Below, in pieces: positions 22,351 through 35,690 of a stretch of DNA of 64,000 nucleotides (position 1 is the first letter of the stretch; the number at the start of each line of letters is the position of its first letter). The position numbers were made by a program, and so were the translations under genes. The notes beneath the pieces are model-generated. The model was given only the letters and a program-made list of their open reading frames with translations, was not told the origin of the DNA and did no database searches. This DNA comes from Selaginella tamariscina (Eukaryota; Streptophyta; Lycopodiopsida; Selaginellales; Selaginellaceae), in NCBI GenBank assembly GCA_003024785.1, contig PUQB01000036.1, positions 784,090 through 848,089 on the forward strand. Direction: 5' to 3'.

Positions 22351-23836
22351 AAGCTATTTTGTAGAACTTGTCCATATGATCCTAAATATTGAATTACACC
22401 ATCAACAGCAAGGCATATATTCATACGCATGTTCCAGATTAGTTGTGAACCACACATTCCAAACCAGTTATGAACCACACAATTCTCAGGACTTCAGATA
22501 TATAAACAAGGTTCCAATTTCAGGTTTTTCAGAATCATTCAACACTAGTCTTCGGCTTTGTATTTCATTTTATATTCATTTCTTTATTTGATACAATCTC
22601 TTCCTTTCAGCTCAAAAGTTTCGTCCTTTGCACAAGGTTGTGACAGATACCAAAGTATCACATACAATCAAATTGATATAATTTTTGTGAGGATATTTAT
22701 AATAGAAGTTTAAAAAGAAGAAATTAAAATAAAATTATAAAAATTAATAAAGTAAAATTTGGTAAACATAAATATAATGTTAATTGTCAAGTACATGGTT
22801 GATGGGTGTTCGAAGGTATGGTCAGTGGGTGTTTAAATGTATTAAATGTGATTGGAATCGTATATTTTTAGTTCTCCTAGAAAACCATAATTAAGAAATT
22901 TTAATTAACATTTTGTGAGAATGTGTTAAAGTACTTGTAATAGCCTGTATACCTGCTTTTACTAGTGGTTTTTTTGCTAAATCTTTTTAAATTTAACAAA
23001 TATTATAATTACATACAGATACTAGTTTATGATCCATTTAAGCAACTAGTCCACCGTGGGTTCGTGTTTTATTTTTAAACTTGTCTATTGATTTAATTCA
23101 TAGAAGATAACAATATAAAGGTTTATATGAAATTATTATTAAATTTTAAAAGTATTATGTATATATGAATGTAAATAATCATATTTTGTACCATGAAGAC
23201 CTTTTAAATGATAACCCAAAGAGGTTATGGTTAAATTTAAATAAAAAGAAATTCATGATAAATTTACAAATTTACATGACTCTTCTCACAACACGAGAAG
23301 AGGTCTAACTTGGTCACCATGTATGAATTCCTAGAATGTTAGTTACATCATATCCGTTGTATATAAATAAATATTTAATTTATCAAAATTGAATAAATTA
23401 ATATTTTAAATAATTAATTTTTTATTTATTTTTTTATGTCTGAGCATGTTTAAGTGTAGATATCTAATGAATGTATATATTGTACATGTATATGTGTATC
23501 TGTATATATGTAATTATCTTGCTTTATACACGCCATAACCCGCTTATAAATATTAAATTAACGACAATATGTAATATTAATTTAAGGAATACTATTTATC
23601 TTAGAAAATAGATGTGTATCTACATGCGCGTGCATAACACAAAGACCGCTATGGAGTGTATTTAATTTATTGAATATAATAACACAGTAACATATATGTA
23701 AATTGGATAAGTGTTCCCTTTCTTAATTATGATTAATTAATTTAACTATTCTAGTTTTAAATTTAAACTATGGCCCAATTAATTAGCATTTTAAGTAATT
23801 ATACTCTGTTTTAGGGTTCTAGAGATTTTGTTTTTG
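22351..23836. other. AT-rich intergenic DNA upstream of CLPR1
   Basis: No gene is seen. There is a tandem-like pair, GGTTGTGAACCACACATTCCAAACC near 22436-22480, and a TTTAGGGTTC motif at 23810-23819, 17 bp before the CLPR1 start, which probably lies in its 5' leader. Confidence 0.5.
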
Positions 23837-26083
23837 ATGGCTATGGCGGCAGGGGTTTCGGCGCCGCAGCAAATCGCGTCCAGCAGCTCCCCATTCTTCC
23901 GGAAAGGAATCGATTTTCCAAAGCAGCATATTCCGGCGAGAGTCCGAGCTTCCGGCATCAGAGCTTCATTCGATCACATTCCCAAGCAATTCCGTGAGGA
24001 AAATCTCAAAGATGGATGTGAGTCTTTCTCTATACCCCGCATTTTCACATATACATACATATACATGTGATATGTGTATATGGTTATTACCAAGATACGT
24101 ATTTGTACAGTCTGAGACGTGGGCATTATCACACTCCAAATTAAGGAAGTTATATGTGTGTGTGTGTAATGAAACTTATTTAAACTTGCGTAAGTTTCCA
24201 TATATGCGTGTATATGTATATTTCATGTGTACATATATATGTAATTCATAGCAGTGTGAAACCATATATGCTAGGAATGCGTGTATACACATCTACTATA
24301 TGTGTGTTGGAAACGTTGTTATTGTCCATATTGGAAGTTAACTAAACCCCCGACGAAGAGCTATACATATGTATATGTCTGCGTTTATATGTATACAGCA
24401 TGGATATATGTATTATATAAATGTGTATGCTTATATGTAAATCAGGAGTACGTGGGTACTATCAGTATATTCTAGTGTTCATAGATGTATCCATGTCTGT
24501 GTATATGTATATTACATGTATATATAATCCGCAGTGAACACTAATCCTGGTGCGCGCAGATTCGCCTTTTACAAACTTTCAGTGTACAGATTTTGTATGT
24601 TTTGCATGTATATATACACATTCATAGACGTATATACGCTCGTACATACGGATACAAAATCAAAACTAAGTAACTTTATTATGTACACAGGATACTGAAT
24701 AGTAACACAGAAGACATTTTCACATTATCACATACACAAATGTGTATATTTTGCTAATTTGAGTAAATCTTTCTGTCAGTGATGCATAATTTTAAGAATG
24801 TTCCACAGAGTTTGTACGGTCTTACTCCTGCTCAAATGGATATGTTCCTTGCAGAAGATAATCCGTTTACTAAAAAATCAAAGCAGCTCACTGAGGTATG
24901 TATACTTATAGTATATGCATGCACGTGTGTCTATGCTCTCTCTCTCTCACACACACAACACACTTGACATGTATAAAGGTGATTTACTAATTGTTATTAT
25001 GAATTCAGGAATCTATTACATCAAAAGCAAATTATCGAGATGGTGCAGGAGTATGGAGTCCAGCTTCTATGCAAAATGGACCGTCCAGATTGAGCATGAG
25101 CGTAAGCATGTACCGTGGCGGTGGTGGAGGTAATTAATTTTATAGTTATGGAACTGCTTATTTATAATTAAGAAAATGTGTACTATGTTTATTATATTTT
25201 AAGCAATGTTATTTAGTGTTTATTTATTTTTCTTTTTGACTTTTTAGGTGGATATATGCGTCCTAAGACAGCACCTCCAGACCTGCCTTCACTTCTTCTG
25301 GATGCACGAATTGTCTATCTGGGAATGGCGGTAAGTTAAAAAGTGAATCTCTCTCTCTCTTTAAGGATAGTTAAGTAATTGATCCTCTATCAGATGCCAT
25401 TTAGTTATAGTACTCTTTCTCATTCTCTCAACGTCCCTAGCTTAGAGCTAAATTATTTATCATCAATGAAAGTTTTTATGATAGTTAAAATTCGTACTAG
25501 TTATGTAAAGCTTTCATAATTTTTGGTAGTTAAGTTAATGCAATTGTTTTGCTAATGGTTTCAGATAGTACCAGCAGTTACGGAGCTGATTGTTGCTGAA
25601 ATGCTCTTTCTGGATTATGATAATCCCAATAAGCCAATTTACTTGTACATAAATTGTTCAGGCACACAGGTAATTTGATTTGCTTAACAATACCAACACA
25701 CGCATAAAAAACACTCTACTTTACTTGTGTATATGTATATCACGTGTGTGTATGTATGTATGTATACACACACACACACGTGTGTATGCATTTGTTGCTA
25801 CAGAATGAGAAGAAAGAAAGTGTTGGTTTTGAAACGGAGGCCTATGCAATTGCCGATACCATGTCGGTAAGTAATCTACGTATATATAATATTGACATAT
25901 ATTCTAATAAGACAAATGTGACATAGTTTACACACACATTATAAAGTAAAATGTAATGTTATTGCAGTATGTAAAATCTAAAGTGTACACAGTAAATTGT
26001 GGGATGGCATTTGGTCAAGCAGCCATGCTTCTCTCAGCTGGTGAAAAAGGATATCGTGCAGTGCAACCAAACTCCTCAAGTAA

Positions 26084-26123
<40 letters not shown>

Positions 26124-26985
26124 GGTCGTAATTTCTACTTAATTTTAAGTATCATCTGATGGATATATTGTTTTCCAGCTAAACTTTACTCTCCGAAAGT
26201 GAACCAGTCAAGTGGCTCAGCTATTGACATGTTTATCAAGGTTTGGCAATCATTATATAATAGCGTTTATATATATATATATATAGACCTGTGCTTTATG
26301 TCTCTGTGCGTGCTTGTGTTGTATACTATAAGATATACCATTTTGTCACAGTTGTATGTAATATATCAGATACCGCATGTTTTGCGCATTATAATAGTAT
26401 GTATATTAGTTTAATTAAGCTTAAAAGCCTTAATCACGATTAATACAGGGGAAAGAGCTAGATGCAAACACTAAGTACTATATAGAGCTGCTTGCACAAG
26501 GCACAGGCAAATCCGAGGAGGAAATTGCAAAAGACATTCAAAGGTATGTATATACATACGCACGCACGCACACACACGTGTACACACATATATATAACTG
26601 TGTCTATTTCAGGCCAAAGTATTTCAGAGCCAAGGAAGCTGTAGAGTATGGCCTTGCGGACAAAGTCATTGTAGAGCCAGATGTCTTCATGGATGCCAAG
26701 GTACTGTGTATTATACTTATAATATGTTTCTCTTGTAATATTTTCCATGTAATACACACAAATAGATATCTTTAGAGGTATATCCATGTCTATATATAAT
26801 GGATATAACATAAGTGCGTGTATAAGATACATATGTATTTATGATCTCTCTCTCTCTCATATACGTATATTTATATAACTTCTTTTTTAATGTAGAATTA
26901 TGATGAGCTGCTGTTACAATCTAAAGCTGCAAGAGCAAGTTTTGGTAGAGGCGGTCCACAAGCAGCTCCAGCTGGGCCACGCTAG
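23837..26985 (+). CDS. CLPR1: CLPR1, non-catalytic subunit of the plastid Clp protease core
   Basis: Eleven exons: 23837-24017, 24780-24895, 25009-25129, 25248-25330, 25565-25669, 25804-25866, 25968-26079, 26179-26240, 26449-26543, 26613-26700, 26896-26985, giving 371 residues. All junctions are GT-AG and the frame is continuous. Residues 1-42 are Ser/Ala/Arg-rich like a plastid transit peptide. SFDHIPKQFREENLKDG and the RGGGGGG linker before the ClpP-like fold are CLPR1 hallmarks. At the position of the protease serine the sequence is NCGMAFGQAAM (Gly239), and the histidine position is also changed, so the subunit is structural within the stromal ClpP/R ring. The length is close to that of the Arabidopsis protein. 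The first ATG of two (M-A-M) was chosen. Intron 1 is the largest. Confidence 0.95.
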
Positions 26986-29900
26986 GCGAAGTTATATGTA
27001 TATTTTATACTCACAATGTAAACTTTTTATGCTTGTGTGTGTGTGTGCGTGTGTGTGTGTGTGTTCGGTGACACTCCGAAACAAGAAGTGGTGATATGTA
27101 AGTGTATACAATATACACACATTCATACACAGATAACATACACATGTATATGGAAGGGACTATTAATTATTTGATAAAATAATATGTTCTATAATATTCA
27201 ATGCTATTAGTTTTTAAATGGTCAATATAATATATATTTAATTATGTTATGAGATATGCCGATTGATATTGAATAAGTACTAAGAACAAATCATTTTAAG
27301 ATATAATTTATAAGATATACAGCTGGATACTAATAAGAGATATAGCTAAGGTTATATATGTATGTGTTCATAAGGTATACACATAGTCTAATATTTTGAT
27401 TTATATGCATTATTCATAATGTACATAAGATACACATAACGTAAATTTTTTTGCATATATTCATGTTAAAATATGTTTTTATTAAAAATTTAAAAGGTTC
27501 TTAGTTTAACAATGGGAATGGGAATGGTCTTTTATATTTCAATTTCATTCATGGATAAACGGTTTAGAAAAGTATTTAAATTAAATTTTTAATTATTATT
27601 AAGGTCATAATATTAATGAAATAATGAAATTTATTTATAAGTAAAATAAAAATAAAAAAAGTTAATTACAATATCAATTCTAAATAAAGATAAAACATGA
27701 ACATACGGAAGACTTATTACAATAAGAACATAAGGTTATTTTTTGGAGTGTTAATATTAGTCACTTTAGAATACTTAATTACTTACTTGTACATATAAAT
27801 CAAAATTTTGAGGTTATTTTAAAATATTTAACATTATTAACAAATGATAATGACATTAGATAACCACTTGAGAATCATATATTATTATTAAGTGTTTCCT
27901 TATAAGTCAAATCTTTCACATTTGTTATGGTTCACTTAAATTAAATTTTAATATATATATTTATGAACTCCTAATTAAATACGTTGACTTTACTAATGTG
28001 TTCAATAAGATCAAAACGAATAAGCTTTTAAAATATTGTTTTTATGATTATTTCATTAATTTCATGAAAAGAACTCAATTGTTATGGACAATTTATATAC
28101 TTTCTTCAACAAAATTATAAGTCTTACAAACATATATTTAGGAGAACTTGTTTAATTAAATGAATTTGTATACATTAATTAAAGATTGAAATCGTGCTAA
28201 ATGAATTTCATTTAACATAATTTCAAATATCTAGTAGGTGCCTTTATTTTTTTTGTTAAAAAGAAAGATGATAATCATAGTTTATTATAAATTTAACAAA
28301 ATCATTATATACAACTGGTAATTACTTTTTATTATTGATATTCAATTTTTTAAGGCAATTACTTCAATAGATTAATACTTAATGTGTATATAATTTAATT
28401 AATCTACTTAGGAATTAAATAAAAGATTACATTTTACATATGATGTGGACATTTTAAATACACAATGATGCTATTTAGTCCCACTAATACACCAATTATT
28501 TTTTAATACATAATTAATGACATTGTTTATGAGTTTTTAAATATATTTATTATTATTTACCTTAAGACTTTAGAGGAACACGAGATTCATATTCGTCATA
28601 TTTTATAAAATTATAAGTCATGATTTTTATGTTGATTTAAAAAAATGTAATTTTGCAAGACTATGTGAAATTTTTAAAGCGCAATTAAGTGTTTAAGGGT
28701 AGTTCGACTGAATGTTCTTAAATATCGCAAGAAACTTTCTCAATTGTTAATGTGGTCACTTCAATACTATTTAACAAGTGTAACTATAGATTTAATAAAA
28801 AGTTTTTATATATCAATTAAAATAAGGATTATAAGAGTTTTAATTAAAAAGGCCGACACATAAATAATAAGTGATTATGCAATGTTATTGATATATAAGT
28901 TTTTTAAATGACCATGAGAGTATAACTCAGATACCTAAATAGATACAAGATTTAAAATTATACTTTAAAGTTACTATTCTAAACCGAAAAAATAATTCTA
29001 ATATATTTAAGATCTTGATTCTAATAATATAAAAGTGGATAATAAATAAAAATATTAAGAAAAATTTATAATAGTGCATGAGTTGCATTAAGATATTATT
29101 AAGGTCATGCATTAATAATGAAAATAATAATAGATGTGTTTTCTAAGTGCGTTCGTTTAAAAAATAATTCACGAAATTGATAAGGTAATATAACTTAGTA
29201 CAGACTTAAAAATAATAGTAACTTTATATTCTATATGGCTTAGTTAATAATAATAATAATACCGTATGATTGTAAAAAAATTCATAATACAAAACCAAGA
29301 TGTAATACACTAAAGACTAGATAGATGAGGATACAAACAAAAACAATATTATTTAATTTTAATAATACTAGAACATTTTTATCACTCCTTATAGTTTTTA
29401 AGTTATATCTTAACAGTCAAACCACCTCAAACACATAAGTAATGTAATAGTTTCAGTTGGTATTATTTCGTAATAGGATTAAACATGATAAAATGATGTA
29501 TTAACTCTTTAATGTATTAGAAATAATTGAAAAAGAAATCTGTATAAACATGTAAAATCAACACGCATGTTGATAAGTAATTACCATAAGAACTTTCCAA
29601 CAATAAGAGTTTGACTCACTTATTCAATTGATAATTACTGAAGAATTGAATGTATTACTTTAAATTTAAATGGAACATTTAATTTGATAGTTTATTTATA
29701 TACAGTAACATGAGGAAAGAGCTCTCGTACCAATTAAAGCTTAAATATGTTGAATAAGGAGTTTTTATATTAATAAAAAAGAATTATCAGCCGAGTATAA
29801 ATTATTAAAATTAAAAATTAAAAATTAATATCCATGGAACAAACATGGTGAATAGAGAAATCATAAAGTATTATAGATTATAAATTTATAGAATAAACAT

Positions 29901-30090
29901 ATTAGTAACACTAACTATTTATAAAAGATATTATTAAATACATATTTATTTAATTTAACTTACAATGTTTTATAAGTTTTAACAAAATAAACAAATAAAT
30001 AAAAATAATTATAAGTACGACGATTTGAACTTATTACTATCACATTTTACAGGGTTCCTAAAATATTAGGGCTTCTAAAGATTAGGGAGA
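26986..30090. other. AT-rich intergenic DNA between CLPR1 and PFD3
   Basis: About 3.1 kb without a recognisable gene. There is a (TG)n run at 27033-27063 just after CLPR1. The rest is very AT-rich, low-complexity sequence with short A/T homopolymers and no frame resembling a protein. The 3' UTR of CLPR1 and the promoter of PFD3 must lie here. Confidence 0.5.
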
Positions 30091-30282
30091 ATGGCAGCGG
30101 CAGCGGCAGCGCCTGCAGAGAGGAGAGGCATTCCGGGGGCGCCATTCGTGGAGGATGTCCAATCGTTCCTCGAGAAATCTCAATCAGATGCATCCGTTGC
30201 GCTCGTTAATCTGCAAGACAGGTATGTTCTAATCCAAGATTTGCCTAATTGTATTAAATTTTATAAATTGCTATAATTATAA

Positions 30283-30351
<69 letters not shown>

Positions 30352-31507
30352 ATATATATATATAATGTATGATTGTCAATGCTGTAAACCATGCGTTTGT
30401 ACTTATGTGTATTATACTTATGAGTTTCTCATGTAGACAATCATATTATAAATGGGTTTTAATAAAATAGAAGGTTTTGATATTTTTAAAATTCGTTGTA
30501 AAAGTGTCAAGTTCATAAATTGCGATATGTATGTATGTGTGAAGATATATATGTATAAATTAATACTATTGGTGTTAATACTTGTTAGTTTCTCTGTCTT
30601 TTTGTGTATATATAAAGATCTTAACAAAATAAAAGGTTTTAATTAGTTATGAATACCGGTATGGTTCAATGTTTAAATTATTTTGCAGGCTTCAACAATA
30701 TAAGCTCGTAGAAATGAAGCTTTTAGCACAAAGAAGAGATCTCCAGGTACTTTGTAAGTGTAATATATATATACACACATACATACATATACATTGTATA
30801 TATGTAGATTTGTATACATAATACGTGATGGCAGGGGAAAATCCCAGACATCAAGAAGTGTTTGGACATAGTCGAGGCTTTATTGAGTAAACAAAGCAAA
30901 GGCGAGGTATGCTGCTATGTATACAATAGTATATAGATACTAATTAAATACTTAATTACTTTTTAAGGAACCGATGATAGTGGACTTTGAACTTGCCGAA
31001 GGAATATACTCGCAGGCACGTATAGACGACACAAACAATTCAGTTTGTTTGTGGCTTGGAGCCAATGTGATGCTCGAATATGCTTATGACGAGGTAAACT
31101 TATACTAGATGATATTATAACTACTAGAGCACGCAGTAGTTATCTTAGACACTGTTATAGTAGTGAGCTCTCTCTCTCTCTCTCTCAACACACACACACA
31201 CACACACACACATTGTATGTAGGCTTTGATGCTTTTGAAGAAGAACCTGGAGAATGCAAACTCTAGTCTGGAAGCAATAATTGAGGATTTGAGATTCTTA
31301 AGGGATCAAGTCACTATAACTGAGGTTTGTTTATATGGTTTTATATAATTATGTTTCAATATTGCAATTTATTTCTTATTTCTATATTATTTTTATATCT
31401 ATATCTAAAATTGCTATATTTCTATATTTCAGGTGACCATAGCAAGAGTGTACAATTGGGATGTACATAACCGTAGGAAGCAAAAGCAGCAAAGGAATGA
31501 AGAGTAA
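30091..31507 (+). CDS. PFD3: Prefoldin subunit 3 (VBP1-like)
   Basis: Six exons: 30091-30221, 30689-30746, 30835-30906, 30968-31093, 31223-31324, 31433-31507; 187 residues, all junctions GT-AG. Prefoldin is a six-subunit cytosolic chaperone that passes unfolded actin and tubulin to the CCT chaperonin; subunit 3 is one of the two alpha-type subunits. The N-terminal coiled coil (about residues 20-70, [20 protein letters not shown]...[19 protein letters not shown]), the central beta region ([24 protein letters not shown]) and the C-terminal coiled coil (LKKNLENA to [10 protein letters not shown]) are in the family order. Its length is close to the usual 185-195. It is convergent with RPN3. Confidence 0.93.
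30283..30365 (+). repeat. Compound microsatellite (CA)n(TA)n in PFD3 intron 1
   Basis: About 26 CA units run directly into TA units. The sequence alternates purine and pyrimidine over about 80 bp. Confidence 0.95.
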
Positions 31508-32153
31508 AAATGACGGTTATCTGAATTCATTACGTAATCTAATATTTTTACAGCATTTATTTTTTATATCAAATATTTATACATACACACAATTATATTT
31601 ATATATATAAATATTTGAATTTATAATCTATTTAGGGCTGGGCTTGCTTCTGTTTTATACGTGTGTGTAACAGTTTTAAAATTTATTATAGGCTTGAAAC
31701 TTAAATTTCAAATTTCATAATTAAAGATAAAACAATTTTTTTAAAATTAATAAAAATTTATAATGTGTAAAATATAATATAGTTATTTAAAAAGCCTTAA
31801 AAAGAACAGATAAATATGCATCCTCTTATCTGCCACGTGGCACACATGTGACACGTGGCGATGACATATGAGGCCAGATCATCACCCATGTGTCACTATA
31901 CATGTGTGTATATATACATGTATATACATATCTTACAGCCTTACTTAATATAGAAAGTATATACTACAACATATACTTTTTCTACAAATTTATTTTTGAT
32001 TTAGAACCAATACAAAATTAAATCTTTATGTATTAATACACATAAGTTATTCGTAAAGGCTCCTGTGTTTTTACATTTGTTATATTCATGTTACAATGTT
32101 CAAAATCAAATATTCTTTATTATCATAGCACATTGTATTTAAATTAAGTCTGA
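31508..32153. promoter_or_regulatory. Region between convergent PFD3 and RPN3, with two G-box/ABRE-like motifs
   Basis: It holds both 3' UTRs. A perfect 12-bp palindrome TGCCACGTGGCA at 31831-31842 and a second ACACGTGGCG at 31851-31860 are G-box/ABRE-type sites, unexpectedly placed downstream of both genes. GTGTCAC/GTGACAC pairs surround them. No gene is seen. Confidence 0.5.
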
Positions 32154-35100
32154 TTAAAAATCGTCATCTTCTTCCTCTGCAATATGTTTGGCAAGCTCCT
32201 GCTCCTGCTGTTGCCTCTCCCTCCTCTTCTCTGCACTCTCCAGCTCCTTTTTGTGTGCATTTGGGGGAAACCTATAAACACATATATACATATAAATATA
32301 CATGTGCGTATTGCAAGTATATATAACTACGTGTGTGTATGCAATTATATATTTCTGAATATAGAGAGAACCCCTCATAATGTATAATTCAGCACATATC
32401 ATCAGATAGAGCTAATACAAAATATCAAACATAATCATCGGGATTATACATATCACTGTATCTGCATACAGAATGGATTACACTGTAAATGCACACTAGA
32501 ATAATATATATCTAGATGTGGTTAGGCATATATACAGATATAAACTATAAATACATGTAGATGCTCTATAGTTTTTGATATGAGAGAGTCCCTCATAATG
32601 TTGTGTACAGCACAGATCATCAGATAGAGCTAATACAAAATAATCATTTATAATCACCGGGAATAACTCTCCTTTAACACATACACACACACGGAGCAAC
32701 ACTATGCCATAGATACAGTCGTATTATATATAGAAGTATGACACAATAGAATACACTTATATATATATATATATGTATGAAAATGTATCTGTATACTTAA
32801 TATATCCGCACACATACGCACGCGCACGCGCGCACATACACACACACCTCAGAGCTTTGACGGCTTCATTATAAGTGTTGAGGCAGAAAGCAATTCTAGA
32901 GTGGAATGCAATCTGGGGCTCCTGCGTGGAATATATATCGCCCGTCTCTTTTGACTGCATATACCGGTTTGTGTGATCAATAACTGCGTCTATACCACCA
33001 TCTCGGATAGCCTTTGCCACCTGTGTATACAAGTATAAATAAGTATATACATCAAAAATACACATACAAGTATATAACTGACAAAATAAAGATATGTATG
33101 TATACATTACCATGCTTTCTGCGTCGTAAACAGCATTGTCCGTGGATAGATGGAGCTTGGCACCCACGTCAGCAAGGGATATGCGCGAGTACGAGATGGA
33201 TATGTTGCGGAGACCCGTACGGATGACGTTGTGCCGGAGCCGTACGATGAGGTTATGTGTTTTATCAATGTAAAATTTAGAAGAGAACTTATCAGCTACG
33301 TTTCGAAACTGCTCCAGGTCTCCAATACGCACCGCCTATACATGCACACAAATGATACATATATAATGATATCTATGACAACATACATATGTATACTTCA
33401 ACCACAGGCGCACGCATAGATGCACACAATATTAATGTAAATTCACATACGAAGAAAAGTGGAAAAGCTTAATTTTAATGGGGCTCTCGTTTACCAAATC
33501 CAAACATTTGGTCGAACCTTTTTAAACGTATAGCATACACAAAAATTATGACATATCAACTATGCACAAGAAACGTAGATACACATATATCATCTATACA
33601 AAGACGCAGCACACACACACACACAGATATATATATATATGTGTGTGTGTGTGTATGTGTATATATATATGTATGTATGTATAATCACAAGGTCACACGC
33701 ACACACATACATTCGTGAGCTCGAAATATGGGCGGAGAGCTTTACGCATGCCAGGCTGCATGAAGGTCGTACGTTCCGGGATTTCACCGAGCAAAAGACG
33801 CACAATCACGGCCCACTTGCTGCACTGTATACGGAAACCACGTGCAATTGCCGGAGCCTTTCTAGCAGCCTGAAGTAAAATAACATAATTAAGATTAACA
33901 CAAACGGTAATAATAGTGTATACTGCATGTGTGTGAATATACCTGCATCAAGCAGTCTTTTGCATCAGTGTATTCCAGCTGAACGGTTCGAATCGTTCCC
34001 AAGTAGAACAAATAACGGCATAGCTGGAGGAAACATTCGTGTTATAAATACAGGGTGTGTATGTATGTATGTATCTGTGTGTGTGGATGTATGCCTGTAC
34101 CTGTTGATTCGAATGTGAATCGGACCTCTGTGATTTCGAGCGGAGCTTCTCTGCTTGATCATACAAGTTGTAATGAAGGTAGTTACGTAACAGTAAATTG
34201 AGAAGTGTTTCCTGTGGAGGTAGGATAAGCATGTGTGTATGCTAGTTAAGTATGAACTCTTATCATGCGTGTTCATTATATATAATACCAATACGACTCT
34301 TATCATGCGTGTTCATTATATATAATACCAATACGATATGTAATACCTTATGTATCTGTTTAAATACACAAATGGCTGCACAAGTACTAGATAACTAGGT
34401 ATTTTTTTATAGTAAATACACATGCCACGGGTCTCTAGATGCCTACATACATATATTACACGTGGGTGCGTATGTATATGAACATGGAATGTGTATTTAT
34501 TATAGACTTTACGTGAGCATTCTCCGTTAATAATATTACTCGGTTTTGTTACCTGTTTAAATACCAATATAATATTTGTATTATGAGATGACACTAACAT
34601 AATAGATCTACATATGTCTACCTGACCCAATTCGTCGTGCCGAAGAGTCGCCGTTTGGTGCAGAGCAAGTAGCGTCCTGAAAACAAACAAAACAAAATAT
34701 TACAAATAATCTGAAATAAATAAAGGACATACCCTCGGATCTCCGACAGCTGATCTACACGCTCATAACTGAGTGAGTAGTAGAAATAGAGCCTGGCAGC
34801 CAACACATCTAGAGTCCTGCGGTTATACTGTTGCAACCTCCTTATGCCCGCATCAGAACATGCTTTGGCCTGGAAATAATACTCATATATACATAATAAT
34901 AATGTATGTCTGTATATTACCTGCTTGTATTGCTTCTGGTCAATCAAGAAGATGAGAACAAGCAGGTAGCAAAGAATTTCAAGCTCCGGTAGCACACTCT
35001 GTTTCGTGGGTGATTGAGAAGGCATATCAACGTCCATAGACTTCTCATCCTCTGCCTGTATAAGTAACTTGTGAGTCCATAGCTACTACATCGTATGTTT

Positions 35101-35690
35101 ACATATATTTCAGATGTATATACATGCATACGTAAGATATGTTGCTACTTTCTTGACAAATCGGAGCAATTCTGAATCATCGGTAGCACGTCGTGTATAT
35201 ACATATAGAGACGTACATGTCTATTAAGATGCACACACATGTAGATACGTATATGCATAAGACATGATTACACAGTTACGCAATTAGGGCATTTGATCAA
35301 TCCATTCTGGATCGCTACACACCGAGTAGCAAAATGCAGCTTCTCTCTCTCTCACACACACACACATATATAGAGAGAGAGAGATCACAAATTTGTATGA
35401 GCTACTGGCACTTACCTTCTTGACAAATTGGAGCAATTCTGAGTCATTGGGCAATACAAACTTGATAAAGGCGGAGAGAGAACCGGGTTTGAGCTTCCGT
35501 CTAAGACCCACTACTGTCCGTACGGCTCGGACCATCAGCCGTACTTCCTTCGTTGCCACGCCCTTCTCCACAAGAGCTGCCACGCCCTTCAAATCTACAC
35601 ATAGCAATCATAATATATCAGATCCCACTCTATCTCGTGGGCGCTAGACTTACGCGAAAGAACTGATTCGGGTTGCGAAGGAGCTCCCAT
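32154..35690 (-). CDS. RPN3: 26S proteasome lid subunit RPN3 (PSMD3)
   Basis: Eleven exons in transcription order: 35654-35690, 35416-35594, 34921-35055, 34733-34869, 34622-34676, 34101-34211, 33943-34023, 33711-33869, 33111-33335, 32848-33020, 32154-32271; 469 residues, all GT-AG. RPN3 is a scaffold subunit of the 19S lid with a helical N-terminal part and a C-terminal PCI domain. Highly typical segments are [71 protein letters not shown] and the acidic tail EEEDDDF. The N terminus ([17 protein letters not shown]) is about 20 residues shorter than in Arabidopsis. The first exon is only 37 bp. Divergent from the F-box/kelch gene. Confidence 0.95.
32361..32670. repeat. Two copies of a 90-bp repeat in RPN3 intron 10
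   Basis: 32361-32455 and 32578-32670 share CCCTCATAATG and ATCATCAGATAGAGCTAATA with the sequence between them, in direct orientation about 215 bp apart. Confidence 0.8.
34256..34335. repeat. 40-bp perfect tandem duplication in RPN3 intron 5
   Basis: ACTCTTATCATGCGTGTTC and the following 21 bp occur twice head to tail, at 34256-34295 and 34296-34335, without a difference. Confidence 0.9.
35146..35190 (-). pseudogene. Partial second copy of RPN3 exon 2 inside intron 2
   Basis: The minus strand reads GATTCAGAATTGCTCC followed by GATTTGTCAAGAAAG, closely matching the last 35 bp of exon 2 (35416-35450). Its donor-side sequence has become AAGTAGC instead of GGTAAG, so it is unlikely to splice as a full alternative. 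Confidence 0.7.

Noticed and set aside
26458-26832. 124-codon minus-strand frame across CLPR1 exons 9-10
   Set aside because: Antisense shadow of real exons and of a CA/TA-rich intron.
34256-34335. Short direct repeats considered as a CRISPR array, together with other arrays in the window
   Set aside because: Only two head-to-tail units without spacers, in a plant intron; other arrays are minisatellites.
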